DNA of 64,000 bases from Pratylenchus scribneri (lineage: Eukaryota; Nematoda; Chromadorea; Rhabditida; Pratylenchidae), in contig JAQSEB010000052.1 in NCBI GenBank assembly GCA_030063045.1, positions 95,205 through 159,204 on the forward strand. The letters run 5' to 3'. How positions within the stretch are numbered: the stretch's first letter is position 1; each line of letters begins with the position of its first letter. This document shows positions 37,624-49,560 of this stretch, piece after piece. The notes beneath the pieces were generated by a model. It made no database searches, was not told the origin of the DNA, and was given only the letters and a program-made list of their open reading frames with translations. The position numbers and the translations under genes were made by a program.

Positions 37624-38126
37624 AAAATGCTTATGCATTCTAATTTGTAGCTTTTTTTTAAATTAGCTGGAAAAGAAAATGTTCAAAAATAAAAATGCTT
37701 ATGCATTAGATGAGTTGCTTTTGCAATGAGATAAAATGCTTATGCATTCTAATTTGTAGCTTTTTTTTAAATTAGCTGGAAAAGAAAATGTTCAAAAATA
37801 AAAATGCTTATGCATTAGATGAGTTGCTTTTGCAATGAGATAAAATGCTTATGCATTCTAATTTTTAGCTTTTTTTTAAATTAGCTGGAAAAGAAAATGT
37901 TCAAAAATAAAAATGCTTATGCATTAGATGAGTTGCTTTTGCAATGAGATAAAATGCTTATGCATTCTAATTTGTAGCTTTTTTTTAAATTAGCTGGAAA
38001 AGAAAATGTTCAAAAATAAAAATGCTTATGCATTAGATGAGTTGCTTTTGCAATGAGATAAAATGCTTATGCATTCTAATTTTTAGCTTTTTTTTAAATT
38101 AGCTGGAAAAGAAAATGTTCAAAAAT
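37624..38126. repeat. Satellite C array 2: partial unit, four 109-bp units and a 24-bp partial
   Basis: CTGGAAAAGAAAATGTTC starts at 37667, 37776, 37885, 37994 and 38103, again an exact 109-bp period. On the left it begins mid-unit at AAAATGCTTATGCATT, joined to satellite A TATTTTACT, unlike array 1. On the right it ends in the same partial unit and the same junction (GTTCAAAAAT then TTCGATTTTTCGG) as array 1. The spacing between the two right-hand junctions is 15626 bp. Confidence 0.96.
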
Positions 38127-38296
38127 TTCGATTTTTCGGTCCAAAAAATATATTTTTATTGGATTTTAAAAAAAATTGTTAGGCTAGAAACAGTTTTTAG
38201 ATACTAAGAAATAGTCTAAAATATTTTACTGAATTTAAAAATATTAATTTGGTGTAGCTCAGTGAAAAAATGAGTGAGTTAGAGGGTAACTTATTC
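38127..38296. repeat. Terminal satellite A monomer
   Basis: A single unit after array C2, from TTCGATTTTTCGG through GGTGTAGCTCAG to GGGTAACTTATTC. Here the satellite stops abruptly and CTTAGGAATG of the unique spacer begins. Unlike the junction after C1 it keeps the CCAAAAAATATA segment. Confidence 0.94.
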
Positions 38297-39256
38297 CTTA
38301 GGAATGTGGGATAAGACCATTAATGAATTAAATAAGATAAGTATAAGTAATATTGATTGAAATTTATCGGGATTTGTTTTAAAAAGCTGTTAATTAATAG
38401 AAAAATGAGGAAATAAAGATGAAATGCCAGAAATGAAAAGGAAAACACGGGAATAGGAAGGAAGATTATATTTAGATTGGGTTCAAGTTCAAACTAGAAT
38501 GAAGAGGAAAAGCCGGGAATTCTCAAGAATTTATTATAGAAGCTGAAAATTGATAAAATGCTGAGAATTAATAATAAAGAAGTATAAAATGCCGGAAATT
38601 CGCCAGATTAAAGAAAATTTCAAGAATTATTGAGAATGAAAAGTAAAAGGCCGGGAATAGTTGAGAATAAATAGAATAGTGCCGGGGATGATCGAGAATG
38701 AAAGGCAAAAATTCGGAAATGGTCGAGAAATAGAATAGTGCCGGGAATGATCGAGAATTTTTGGATTGAATTAAGGGGAAATTGAATAATGAATGAATAG
38801 AACTATAAATAATGAATTATAGTAGAGATATAGATGGAGATGATGATCATTAACATTAATTAATCAAGCTAATTTTCCAGCTAACTAATACGAACAAAGG
38901 GAATTTGTGTTTTTTATTTTTTTTTTCATTTAAATAAAACTGAAACTGAGAATTTAACTTTCCATCATTTTAATTTTAAAACGCTCGTTATTTAAATGAA
39001 ACAACGAAATTGCATGATAAATTTATCATCAACCAAAAATGCAATGTAGGATTATTAAATTTTTTATTATTATTAATGAATATAATGCTACTTTTGAAGG
39101 ATTTTTATTACTGATTCTTTAAATTATCACTTTAAAAATTTTTTATTTTATTATAAAATACATTTTTTCTTACAATATTTTTAATAAATTATTAAATTTA
39201 TTCATAATATTGTTCGGTAAAATTTATTTGTAAATTGTAAATTTATTATTTGTATC
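38297..39256. other. AT-rich unique spacer left of the gene
   Basis: Non-satellite sequence. The first half holds a degenerate minisatellite (separate entry). The second half (about 38760-39256) is very AT-rich, with runs of T and A and frequent ATTA/TTAATT words. I see no open frame, RNA gene or clear promoter in it. It presumably contains upstream sequence of the gene that begins at 39269. Confidence 0.7.
38510..38760. repeat. Degenerate GCCGGGAAT-type minisatellite
   Basis: Imperfect copies of a unit with core GCCGGGAAT followed by ATCGAGAAT or a close variant start at 38512, 38591, 38650, 38681, about 38711 (ATTCGGAAATGGTCGAG) and 38740. Spacing is irregular, about 29-79 bp. ATAGAATAGTGCCGGG is shared by the copies at 38681 and 38740. 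The unit contains CpG and CCGG, unlike the surrounding sequence. Confidence 0.65.
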
Positions 39257-39264
39257 ATTTGCAG
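39257..39264 (+). promoter_or_regulatory. Splice acceptor immediately before the F-box-like reading frame
   Basis: TATCATTTGCAG followed by AATA and then ATG at 39269. An AG acceptor 4 bases before a start codon is what a spliced-leader acceptor looks like in trans-splicing nematodes. It could also be an ordinary intron acceptor if an exon lies further upstream. Confidence 0.4.
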
Positions 39265-39268
39265 AATA

Positions 39269-39717
39269 ATGAAAGAATTATCAACTAAAAATAAATTAAA
39301 TTTATTAATAATGTCTACTCAATCCAAACCACTTCCAAACGAACTGCTTCTGGAAATGGCCATTTGTGTCCCAATGAAAATTGTGAAAAAAAAATTGTGT
39401 GATTCCCGCAAATGGAAATACATCATTGCTGTTGGCCAATAGCATTTTTACCAAATATTTACGAGAGAAAGCACAAAAGCTGCTTCAACTTGTAAACTTT
39501 TCATCAAAACTAAATATTTATTTATCACATTTAGATTGCGCAATTGTCCAATCAGGCGTTATATCGAAATGATGCGAATGAATTGTGTGTGACAAATGCG
39601 GATGGTACTGCGCTGAATTCGATTGATTTGTTGCGCCATTTTTGCCTGAACAATGTTCTACTTCAACGAAACGGGAATTTTTATATCAAAGATCATATGC
39701 TTCCGAAGGACTTTCAA
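39269..39717 (+). pseudogene. F-box-like gene, 5' part, two exons with a one-base frameshift
   Basis: Exon 1 starts at ATG 39269; a second in-frame ATG is at 39311. It reads MSTQSKPLPNELLLEM and continues to SRKWKYIIAV. The LP and W are 26 residues apart, exactly as in F-box domains, which recruit substrates to SCF ubiquitin ligases through Skp1. The frame then hits TAG at 39440. In the +1 phase a clean frame continues from 39432 as LANSIFTKYLREKAQKLLQL to CTT at 39491. It joins in phase 0, across a 43-bp intron (39492-39534), to exon 2, which reads IAQLSNQALYRND to IKDHMLPKDFQ and ends at a GTATGC donor at 39718. One surplus base near 39425-39436 therefore separates a good F-box from a good downstream domain. 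No later exon or stop was identified before satellite B. It is a truncated pseudogene, or an assembly indel in a longer gene. Total visible protein is about 135 residues. Substrate is unknown. Confidence 0.6.
39492..39534 (+). other. 43-bp intron in the F-box-like gene
   Basis: GTAAACTTTTC at the 5' end and TTATCACATTTAG at the 3' end; the interior is AT-rich. Splicing preserves the phase of the frame that is open on both sides (CAACTT joined to ATTGCG). Introns of this size are common in nematodes. Confidence 0.6.
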
Positions 39718-40208
39718 GTATGCATCATAGCTATATTAATTTTATTAAAAGTTTGACCTTAAAAATGGAATCATGCGCCCTTATTTTGCAAAAAGTGTTG
39801 AAGGGAACACTTCAATTTTGCAGCCTAGCTTTTAAGTTTAAGTCATTGATTAAGGCCAACAAGTTTAGGACAGGCTAGAGCTTATAGAGGATTAACACAA
39901 AAAATTGTTCAAAGATTAAAGGCTTTTGGATCCAGGCTCCTTATCCAACAGCAGATTGTAGACTCAAACAAAATAGTTGCAAAAACATTGTTTTTTTTCT
40001 TTCTCTAAATTCATCTAATATTTCTTTTTATTCATTATTCTTTAAATAAATTTTGGAGATTTTATGCTCATGTCCAGAAATAATAAAATTTCTTCAATTT
40101 AAATAGTAAATTGTAAGCACATGATTAGTTGAAAAATGATTGACATTATGGTTCATTAAATTTCTTCTTATTAACTGTCTTACATAAATATAGAATTTTT
40201 CAATTTTA
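39718..40208. other. AT-rich sequence between the gene fragment and satellite B
   Basis: It begins with the putative GTATGC donor. One candidate acceptor, CAATTTTGCAG, ends at 39833, but the sequence after it (CCTAGCTTTTAAG) has no convincing open frame in the expected phase. The rest is AT-rich with T-runs. No terminator, RNA gene or repeat copy was recognised. The boundary with satellite B at about 40209 is abrupt. Confidence 0.6.
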
Positions 40209-41064
40209 GCTAATATTAACTTGGGATTAATTTTTTAAAAATCTGAATTTTTTGACTGATCAATTTCTGCTCTCTATTCCCTAATCTTCGAAAATTTCTT
40301 AATTCTATTTTTTTCAATTTATATTGACCTAGCCTATATAAAAATTGTTTATTACTTATAATAGACCTAAAATCTATATATAATATTAACTTGGGATTAA
40401 TTTTTTAAAAATCTGAATTTTTTGACTGATCAATTCCTGCTCTCTATTCCCTAATCTTCGAAAATTTCTTAATTCTATTTTTTCCAATTTATATTGACCT
40501 AGCCTATATAAAAATTGTTTATTACTTATAATAGACCTAAAATCTATATATAATATTAACTTGGGATTAATTTTTTAAAAATCTGAATTTTTTGACTGAT
40601 CAATTCCTGCTCTCCTAATCTTCGAAAATTTCTTAATTCTATTTTTTTCAATTTATATTGACCTAGCCTATATAAAAATTGTTTATTACTTATAATAGAC
40701 CTAAAATCTATATATAATATTAACTTGGGATTAATTTTTTAAAAATCTGAATTTTTTGACTGATCAATTCCTGCTCTCTATTCCCTAATCTTCGAAAATT
40801 TCTTAATTCTATTTTTTCCAATTTATATTGACCTAGCCTATATAAAAATTGTTTATTACTTATAATAGACTTAAAATCTATATTTAATATTAACTTGGGA
40901 TTAATTTTTTAAAAATCTGAATTTTTTGACTGATCAATTTCTGCTCTTTATTCCCTAATCTTCGAAAATTTCTTAATTCTATTTTTTCCAATTTATATTG
41001 ACCTAGCCTATATAAAAATTGTTTATTACTTATAATAGACCTAAAATCTATATATAATATTAAC

Positions 41065-43440
41065 TTGTGATTAATTTTTTAAAAATCTGAATTTTTTGAC
41101 TGATCAATTCCTGCTCTCTATTCCCTAATCTTCGAAAATTTCTTAATTCTATTTTTTCCAATTTATATTGACCTAGCCTATATAAAAATTGTTTATTACT
41201 TATAATAGACCTAAAATCTATATATAATATTAACTTGGGATTAATTTTTTAAAAATCTGAATTTTTTGACTGATCAATTCCTGTTCTCTATTCCCTAATC
41301 TTCGAAAATTTCTTAATTCTATTTTTTCCAATTTATATTGACCTAGCCTATATAAAAATTGTTTATTACTTATAATAGACCTAAAATCTATATATAATAT
41401 TAACTTGGGATTAATTTTTTAAAAATCTGAATTTTTTGACTGATCAATTCCTGCTCTCCATTCCCTAATTTTCGAAAATTTCTTAATTCTATTTTTTCCA
41501 ATTTATATTGACCTAGCCTATATAAAAATTGTTTATTACTTATAATAGACCTAAAATCTATATATAATATTAACTTGGGATTAATTTTTTAAAAATCTGA
41601 ATTTTTTGACTGATCAATTCCTGCTCTCCATTCCCTAATTTTCGAAAATTTCTTAATTCTATTTTTTCCAATTTATATTGACCTAGCCTATATAAAAATT
41701 GTTTATTACTTATAATAGACCTAAAATCTATATATAATATTAACTTGGGATTAATTTTTTAAAAATCTGAATTTTTTGACTGATCAATTCCTGCTCTCCA
41801 TTCCCTAATCTTCGAAAATTTCTTAATTCTATTTTTTCCAATTTATATTGACCTAGCCTATATAAAAATTGTTTATTACTTATAATAGACCTAAAATCTA
41901 TATATAATATTAACTTGGGATTAATTTTTTAAAAATCTGAATTTTTTGACTGATCAATTCCTGCTCTTTATTCCCTAATCTTCGAAAATTTCTTAATTCT
42001 ATTTTTTTCCAATTTATATTGACCTAGCCTATATAAAAATTGTTTATTACTTATAGACCTAAAATCTATATATAATATTAACTTGGGATTAATTTTTTAA
42101 AAATCTGAATTTTTTGACTGATCAATTCCTGCTCTCCATTCCCTAATCTTCGAAAATTTCTTAATTCTATTTTTTCCAATTTATATTGACCTAGCCTATA
42201 TAAAAATTGTTTATTACTTATAATAGACCTAAAATCTATATATAATATTAACTTGTGATTAATTTTTTAAAAATCTGAATTTTTTGACTGATCAATTCCT
42301 GCTCTCTATTCCCTAATCTTCGAAAATTTCTTAATTCTATTTTTTCCAATTTATATTGACCTAGCCTATATAAAAATTGTTTATTACTTATAATAGACCT
42401 AAAATCTATATATAATATTAACTTGGGATTAATTTTTTAAAAATCTGAATTTTTTGACTGATCAATTCCTGTTCTCTATTCCCTAATCTTCGAAAATTTC
42501 TTAATTCTATTTTTTCCAATTTATATTGACCTAGCCTATATAAAAATTGTTTATTACTTATAATAGACCTAAAATCTATATATAATATTAACTTGGGATT
42601 AATTTTTTAAAAATCTGAATTTTTTGACTGATCAATTCCTGCTCTCCATTCCCTAATTTTCGAAAATTTCTTAATTCTATTTTTTCCAATTTATATTGAC
42701 CTAGCCTATATAAAAATTGTTTATTACTTATAATAGACCTAAAATCTATATATAATATTAACTTGGGATTAATTTTTTAAAAATCTGAATTTTTTGACTG
42801 ATCAATTCCTGCTCTCCATTCCCTAATTTTCGAAAATTTCTTAATTCTATTTTTTCCAATTTATATTGACCTAGCCTATATAAAAATTGTTTATTACTTA
42901 TAATAGACCTAAAATCTATATATAATATTAACTTGGGATTAATTTTTTAAAAATCTGAATTTTTTGACTGATCAATTCCTGCTCTCCATTCCCTAATCTT
43001 CGAAAATTTCTTAATTCTATTTTTTCCAATTTATATTGACCTAGCCTATATAAAAATTGTTTATTACTTATAATAGACCTAAAATCTATATATAATATTA
43101 ACTTGGGATTAATTTTTTAAAAATCTGAATTTTTTGACTGATCAATTCCTGCTCTTTATTCCCTAATCTTCGAAAATTTCTTAATTCTATTTTTTTCCAA
43201 TTTATATTGACCTAGCCTATATAAAAATTGTTTATTACTTATAGACCTAAAATCTATATATAATATTAACTTGGGATTAATTTTTTAAAAATCTGAATTT
43301 TTTGACTGATCAATTCCTGCTCTCCATTCCCTAATCTTCGAAAATTTCTTAATTCTATTTTTTCCAATTTATATTGACCTAGCCTATATAAAAATTGTTT
43401 ATTACTTATAATAGACCTAAAATCTATATATAATATTAAC
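41065..43440. repeat. 1188-bp, seven-monomer higher-order repeat in satellite B
   Basis: TTGTGATT occurs at 41065 and 42253, and the private CTGTTCTC at 41281 and 42469, both 1188 bp apart. The order of variants is the same in both copies: TTGTG, CTGTTC, two CCTAATTTT units, CTCCATT, CTCTTTATT with a seven-T run and the short TTATAGACC, then CTCCATT. The next TTGTG (43611) comes 1358 bp later, one monomer longer. Confidence 0.9.
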
Positions 43441-46159
43441 TTGGGATTAATTTTTTAAAAATCTGAATTTTTTGACTGATCAATTCCTGCTCTCCATTCC
43501 CTAATCTTCGAAAATTTCTTAATTCTATTTTTTCCAATTTATATTGACCTAGCCTATATAAAAATTGTTTATTACTTATAATAGACCTAAAATCTATATA
43601 TAATATTAACTTGTGATTAATTTTTTAAAAATCTGAATTTTTTGACTGATCAATTCCTGCTCTCTATTCCCTAATCTTCGAAAATTTCTTAATTCTATTT
43701 TTTCCAATTTATATTGACCTAGCCTATATAAAAATTGTTTATTACTTATAATAGACCTAAAATCTATATATAATATTAACTTGGGATTAATTTTTTAAAA
43801 ATCTGAATTTTTTGACTGATCAATTCCTGCTCTCTATTCCCTAATCTTCGAAAATTTCTTAATTCTATTTTTTCCCATTTATATTGACCTAGCCTATATA
43901 AAAATTGTTTATTACTTATAATAGACCTAAAATCTATATATAATATTAACTTGGGATTAATTTTTTAAAAATCTGAATTTTTTGACTGATCAATTCCTGC
44001 TCTTTATTCCCTAATCTTCGAAAATTTCTTAATTCTATTTTTTTCCAATTTATATTGACCTAGCCTATATAAAAATTGTTTATTACTTATAATAGACCTA
44101 AAATCTATATATAATATTAACTTGGGATTAATTTTTTAAAAATCTGAATTTTTTGACTGATCAATTCCTGCTCTCCATTCCCTAATCTTCGAAAATTTCT
44201 TAATTCTATTTTTTCCAATTTATATTGACCTAGCCTATATAAAAATTGTTTATTACTTATAATAGACCTAAAATCTATATATAATATTAACTTGGGATTA
44301 ATTTTTTAAAAATCTGAATTTTTTGACTGATCAATTCCTGCTCTTTATTCCCTAATCTTCGAAAATTTCTTAATTCTATTTTTTTCCAATTTATATTGAC
44401 CTAGCCTATATAAAAATTGTTTATTACTTATAATAGACCTAAAATCTATATATAATATTAACTTGGGATTAATTTTTTAAAAATCTGAATTTTTTGACTG
44501 ATCAATTCCTGCTCTTTATTCCCTAATCTTCGAAAATTTCTTAATTCTATTTTTTCCAATTTATATTGACCTAGCCTATATAAAAATTGTTTATTACTTA
44601 TAATAGACCTAAAATCTATATATAATATTAACTTGGGATTAATTTTTTAAAAATCTGAATTTTTTGACTGATCAATTCCTGCTCTTTATTCCCTAATCTT
44701 CGAAAATTTCTTAATTCTATTTTTTTCCAATTTATATTGACCTAGCCTATATAAAAATTGTTTATTACTTATAATAGACCTAAAATCTATATATAATATT
44801 AACTTGGGATTAATTTTTTAAAAATCTGAATTTTTTGACTGATCAATTCCTGCTCTTTATTCCCTAATCTTCGAAAATTTCTTAATTCTATTTTTTCCAA
44901 TTTATATTGACCTAGCCTATATAAAAATTGTTTATTACTTATAATAGACCTAAAATCTATATATAATATTAACTTGGGATTAATTTTTTAAAAATCTGAA
45001 TTTTTTGACTGATCAATTCCTGCTCTTTATTCCCTAATCTTCGAAAATTTCTTAATTCTATTTTTTTCCAATTTATATTGACCTAGCCTATATAAAAATT
45101 GTTTATTACTTATAGACCTAAAATCTATATATAATATTAACTTGGGATTAATTTTTTAAAAATCTGAATTTTTTGACTGATCAATTCCTGCTCTCCATTC
45201 CCTAATCTTCGAAAATTTCTTAATTCTATTTTTTCCAATTTATATTGACCTAGCCTATATAAAAATTGTTTATTACTTATAATAGACCTAAAATCTATAT
45301 ATAATATTAACTTGGGATTAATTTTTTAAAAATCTGAATTTTTTGACTGATCAATTCCTGCTCTCTATTCCCTAATCTTCGAAAATTTCTTAATTCTATT
45401 TTTTCCCATTTATATTGACCTAGCCTATATAAAAATTGTTTATTACTTATAATAGACCTAAAATCTATATATAATATTAACTTGGGATTAATTTTTTAAA
45501 AATCTGAATTTTTTGACTGATCAATTCCTGCTCTTTATTCCCTAATCTTCGAAAATTTCTTAATTCTATTTTTTTCCAATTTATATTGACCTAGCCTATA
45601 TAAAAATTGTTTATTACTTATAATAGACCTAAAATCTATATATAATATTAACTTGGGATTAATTTTTTAAAAATCTGAATTTTTTGACTGATCAATTCCT
45701 GCTCTCCATTCCCTAATCTTCGAAAATTTCTTAATTCTATTTTTTCCAATTTATATTGACCTAGCCTATATAAAAATTGTTTATTACTTATAGACCTAAA
45801 ATCTATATATAATATTAACTTGGGATTAATTTTTTAAAAATCTGAATTTTTTGACTGATCAATTCCTGCTCTCCATTCCCTAATCTTCGAAAATTTCTTA
45901 ATTCTATTTTTTCCAATTTATATTGACCTAGCCTATATAAAAATTGTTTATTACTTATAATAGACCTAAAATCTATATATAATATTAACTTGGGATTAAT
46001 TTTTTAAAAATCTGAATTTTTTGACTGATCAATTCCTGCTCTCCATTCCCTAATCTTCGAAAATTTCTTAATTCTATTTTTTCCAATTTATATTGACCTA
46101 GCCTATATAAAAATTGTTTATTACTTATAATAGACCTAAAATCTATATATAATATTAAC

Positions 46160-49100
46160 TTGTGATTAATTTTTTAAAAATCTGAATTTTTTGACTGATC
46201 AATTCCTGCTCTCTATTCCCTAATCTTCGAAAATTTCTTAATTCTATTTTTTCCAATTTATATTGACCTAGCCTATATAAAAATTGTTTATTACTTATAA
46301 TAGACTTAAAATCTATATATAATATTAACTTGGGATTAATTTTTTAAAAATCTGAATTTTTTGACTGATCAATTCCTGCTCTCTATTCCCTAATCTTCGA
46401 AAATTTCTTAATTCTATTTTTTCCCATTTATATTGACCTAGCCTATATAAAAATTGTTTATTACTTAAAATAGACCTAAAATCTATATATAATATTAACT
46501 TGGGATTAATTTTTTAAAAATCTGAATTTTTTGACTGATCAATTCCTGCTCTTTATTCCCTAATCTTCGAAAATTTCTTAATTCTATTTTTTTCCAATTT
46601 ATATTGACCTAGCCTATATAAAAATTGTTTATTACTTATAATAGACCTAAAATCTATATATAATATTAACTTGGGATTAATTTTTTAAAAATCTGAATTT
46701 TTTGACTGATCAATTCCTGCTCTCCATTCCCTAATCTTCGAAAATTTCTTAATTCTATTTTTTCCAATTTATATTGACCTAGCCTATATAAAAATTGTTT
46801 ATTACTTATAATAGACCTAAAATCTATATATAATATTAACTTGGGATTAATTTTTTAAAAATCTGAATTTTTTGACTGATCAATTCCTGCTCTTTATTCC
46901 CTAATCTTCGAAAATTTCTTAATTCTATTTTTTTCCAATTTATATTGACCTAGCCTATATAAAAATTGTTTATTACTTATAATAGACCTAAAATCTATAT
47001 ATAATATTAACTTGGGATTAATTTTTTAAAAATCTGAATTTTTTGACTGATCAATTCCTGCTCTCCATTCCCTAATCTTCGAAAATTTCTTAATTCTATT
47101 TTTTCCAATTTATATTGACCTAGCCTATATAAAAATTGTTTATTACTTATAATAGACCTAAAATCTATATATAATATTAACTTGGGATTAATTTTTTAAA
47201 AATCTGAATTTTTTGACTGATCAATTCCTGCTCTTTATTCCCTAATCTTCGAAAATTTCTTAATTCTATTTTTTTCCAATTTATATTGACCTAGCCTATA
47301 TAAAAATTGTTTATTACTTATAGACCTAAAATCTATATATAATATTAACTTGGGATTAATTTTTTAAAAATCTGAATTTTTTGACTGATCAATTCCTGCT
47401 CTCCATTCCCTAATCTTCGAAAATTTCTTAATTCTATTTTTTCCAATTTATATTGACCTAGCCTATATAAAAATTGTTTATTACTTATAATAGACCTAAA
47501 ATCTATATATAATATTAACTTGGGATTAATTTTTTAAAAATCTGAATTTTTTGACTGATCAATTCCTGCTCTCCATTCCCTAATCTTCGAAAATTTCTTA
47601 ATTCTATTTTTTCCAATTTATATTGACCTAGCCTATATAAAAATTGTTTATTACTTATAATAGACCTAAAATCTATATATAATATTAACTTGTGATTAAT
47701 TTTTTAAAAATCTGAATTTTTTGACTGATCAATTCCTGCTCTCTATTCCCTAATCTTCGAAAATTTCTTAATTCTATTTTTTCCAATTTATATTGACCTA
47801 GCCTATATAAAAATTGTTTATTACTTATAATAGACCTAAAATCTATATATAATATTAACTTGGGATTAATTTTTTAAAAATCTGAATTTTTTGACTGATC
47901 AATTCCTGCTCTCTATTCCCTAATCTTCGAAAATTTCTTAATTCTATTTTTTCCCATTTATATTGACCTAGCCTATATAAAAATTGTTTATTACTTATAA
48001 TAGACCTAAAATCTATATATAATATTAACTTGGGATTAATTTTTTAAAAATCTGAATTTTTTGACTGATCAATTCCTGCTCTTTATTCCCTAATCTTCGA
48101 AAATTTCTTAATTCTATTTTTTTCCAATTTATATTGACCTAGCCTATATAAAAAATTGTTTATTACTTATAATAGACCTAAAATCTATATATAATATTAA
48201 CTTGGGATTAATTTTTTAAAAATCTGAATTTTTTGACTGATCAATTCCTGCTCTCCATTCCCTAATCTTCGAAAATTTCTTAATTCTATTTTTTCCAATT
48301 TATATTGACCTAGCCTATATAAAAATTGTTTATTACTTATAATAGACCTAAAATCTATATATAATATTAACTTGGGATTAATTTTTTAAAAATCTGAATT
48401 TTTTGACTGATCAATTCCTGCTCTTTATTCCCTAATCTTCGAAAATTTCTTAATTCTATTTTTTTCCAATTTATATTGACCTAGCCTATATAAAAATTGT
48501 TTATTACTTATAATAGACCTAAAATCTATATATAATATTAACTTGGGATTAATTTTTTAAAAATCTGAATTTTTTGACTGATCAATTCCTGCTCTCCATT
48601 CCCTAATCTTCGAAAATTTCTTAATTCTATTTTTTCCAATTTATATTGACCTAGCCTATATAAAAATTGTTTATTACTTATAATAGACCTAAAATCTATA
48701 TATAATATTAACTTGGGATTAATTTTTTAAAAATCTGAATTTTTTGACTGATCAATTCCTGCTCTTTATTCCCTAATCTTCGAAAATTTCTTAATTCTAT
48801 TTTTTCCCATTTATATTGACCTAGCCTATATAAAAATTGTTTATTACTTATAATAGACCTAAAATCTATATATAATATTAACTTGGGATTAATTTTTTAA
48901 AAATCTGAATTTTTTGACTGATCAATTCCTGCTCTCTATTCCCTAATCTTCGAAAATTTCTTAATTCTATTTTTTTCCAATTTATATTGACCTAGCCTAT
49001 ATAAAAATTGTTTATTACTTATAGACCTAAAATCTATATATAATATTAACTTGGGATTAATTTTTTAAAAATCTGAATTTTTTGACTGATCAATTCCTGC

Positions 49101-49560
49101 TCTCCATTCCCTAATCTTCGAAAATTTCTTAATTCTATTTTTTCCAATTTATATTGACCTAGCCTATATAAAAATTGTTTATTACTTATAATAGACCTAA
49201 AATCTATATATAATATTAACTTGGGATTAATTTTTTAAAAATCTGAATTTTTTGACTGATCAATTCCTGCTCTCCATTCCCTAATCTTCGAAAATTTCTT
49301 AATTCTATTTTTTCCAATTTATATTGACCTAGCCTATATAAAAATTGTTTATTACTTATAATAGACCTAAAATCTATATATAATATTAACTTGGGATTAA
49401 TTTTTTAAAAATCTGAATTTTTTGACTGATCAATTCCTGCTCTCCATTCCCTAATCTTCGAAAATTTCTTAATTCTATTTTTTCCAATTTATATTGACCT
49501 AGCCTATATAAAAATTGTTTATTACTTATAATAGACCTAAAATCTATATATAATATTAAC
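46160..49560. repeat. 1530-bp (nine-monomer) and 1871-bp (eleven-monomer) related higher-order repeats in satellite B
   Basis: TTGTGATT is at 46160, 47690 and 49561. Each block starts with a TTGTG unit and a TTCCCATTTAT unit, then alternates CTCTTTATT and CTCCATT units. The second block is longer by two monomers. The short TTATAGACC variant appears once in each. The pattern is what expansion by unequal exchange of whole monomers would leave. Confidence 0.85.

Noticed and set aside
39642..39878. Plus-strand open frame overlapping exon 2 of the F-box-like gene
   Set aside because: It is in another phase of the exon and the intron-like sequence after it; the exon phase that splices cleanly is the better reading.
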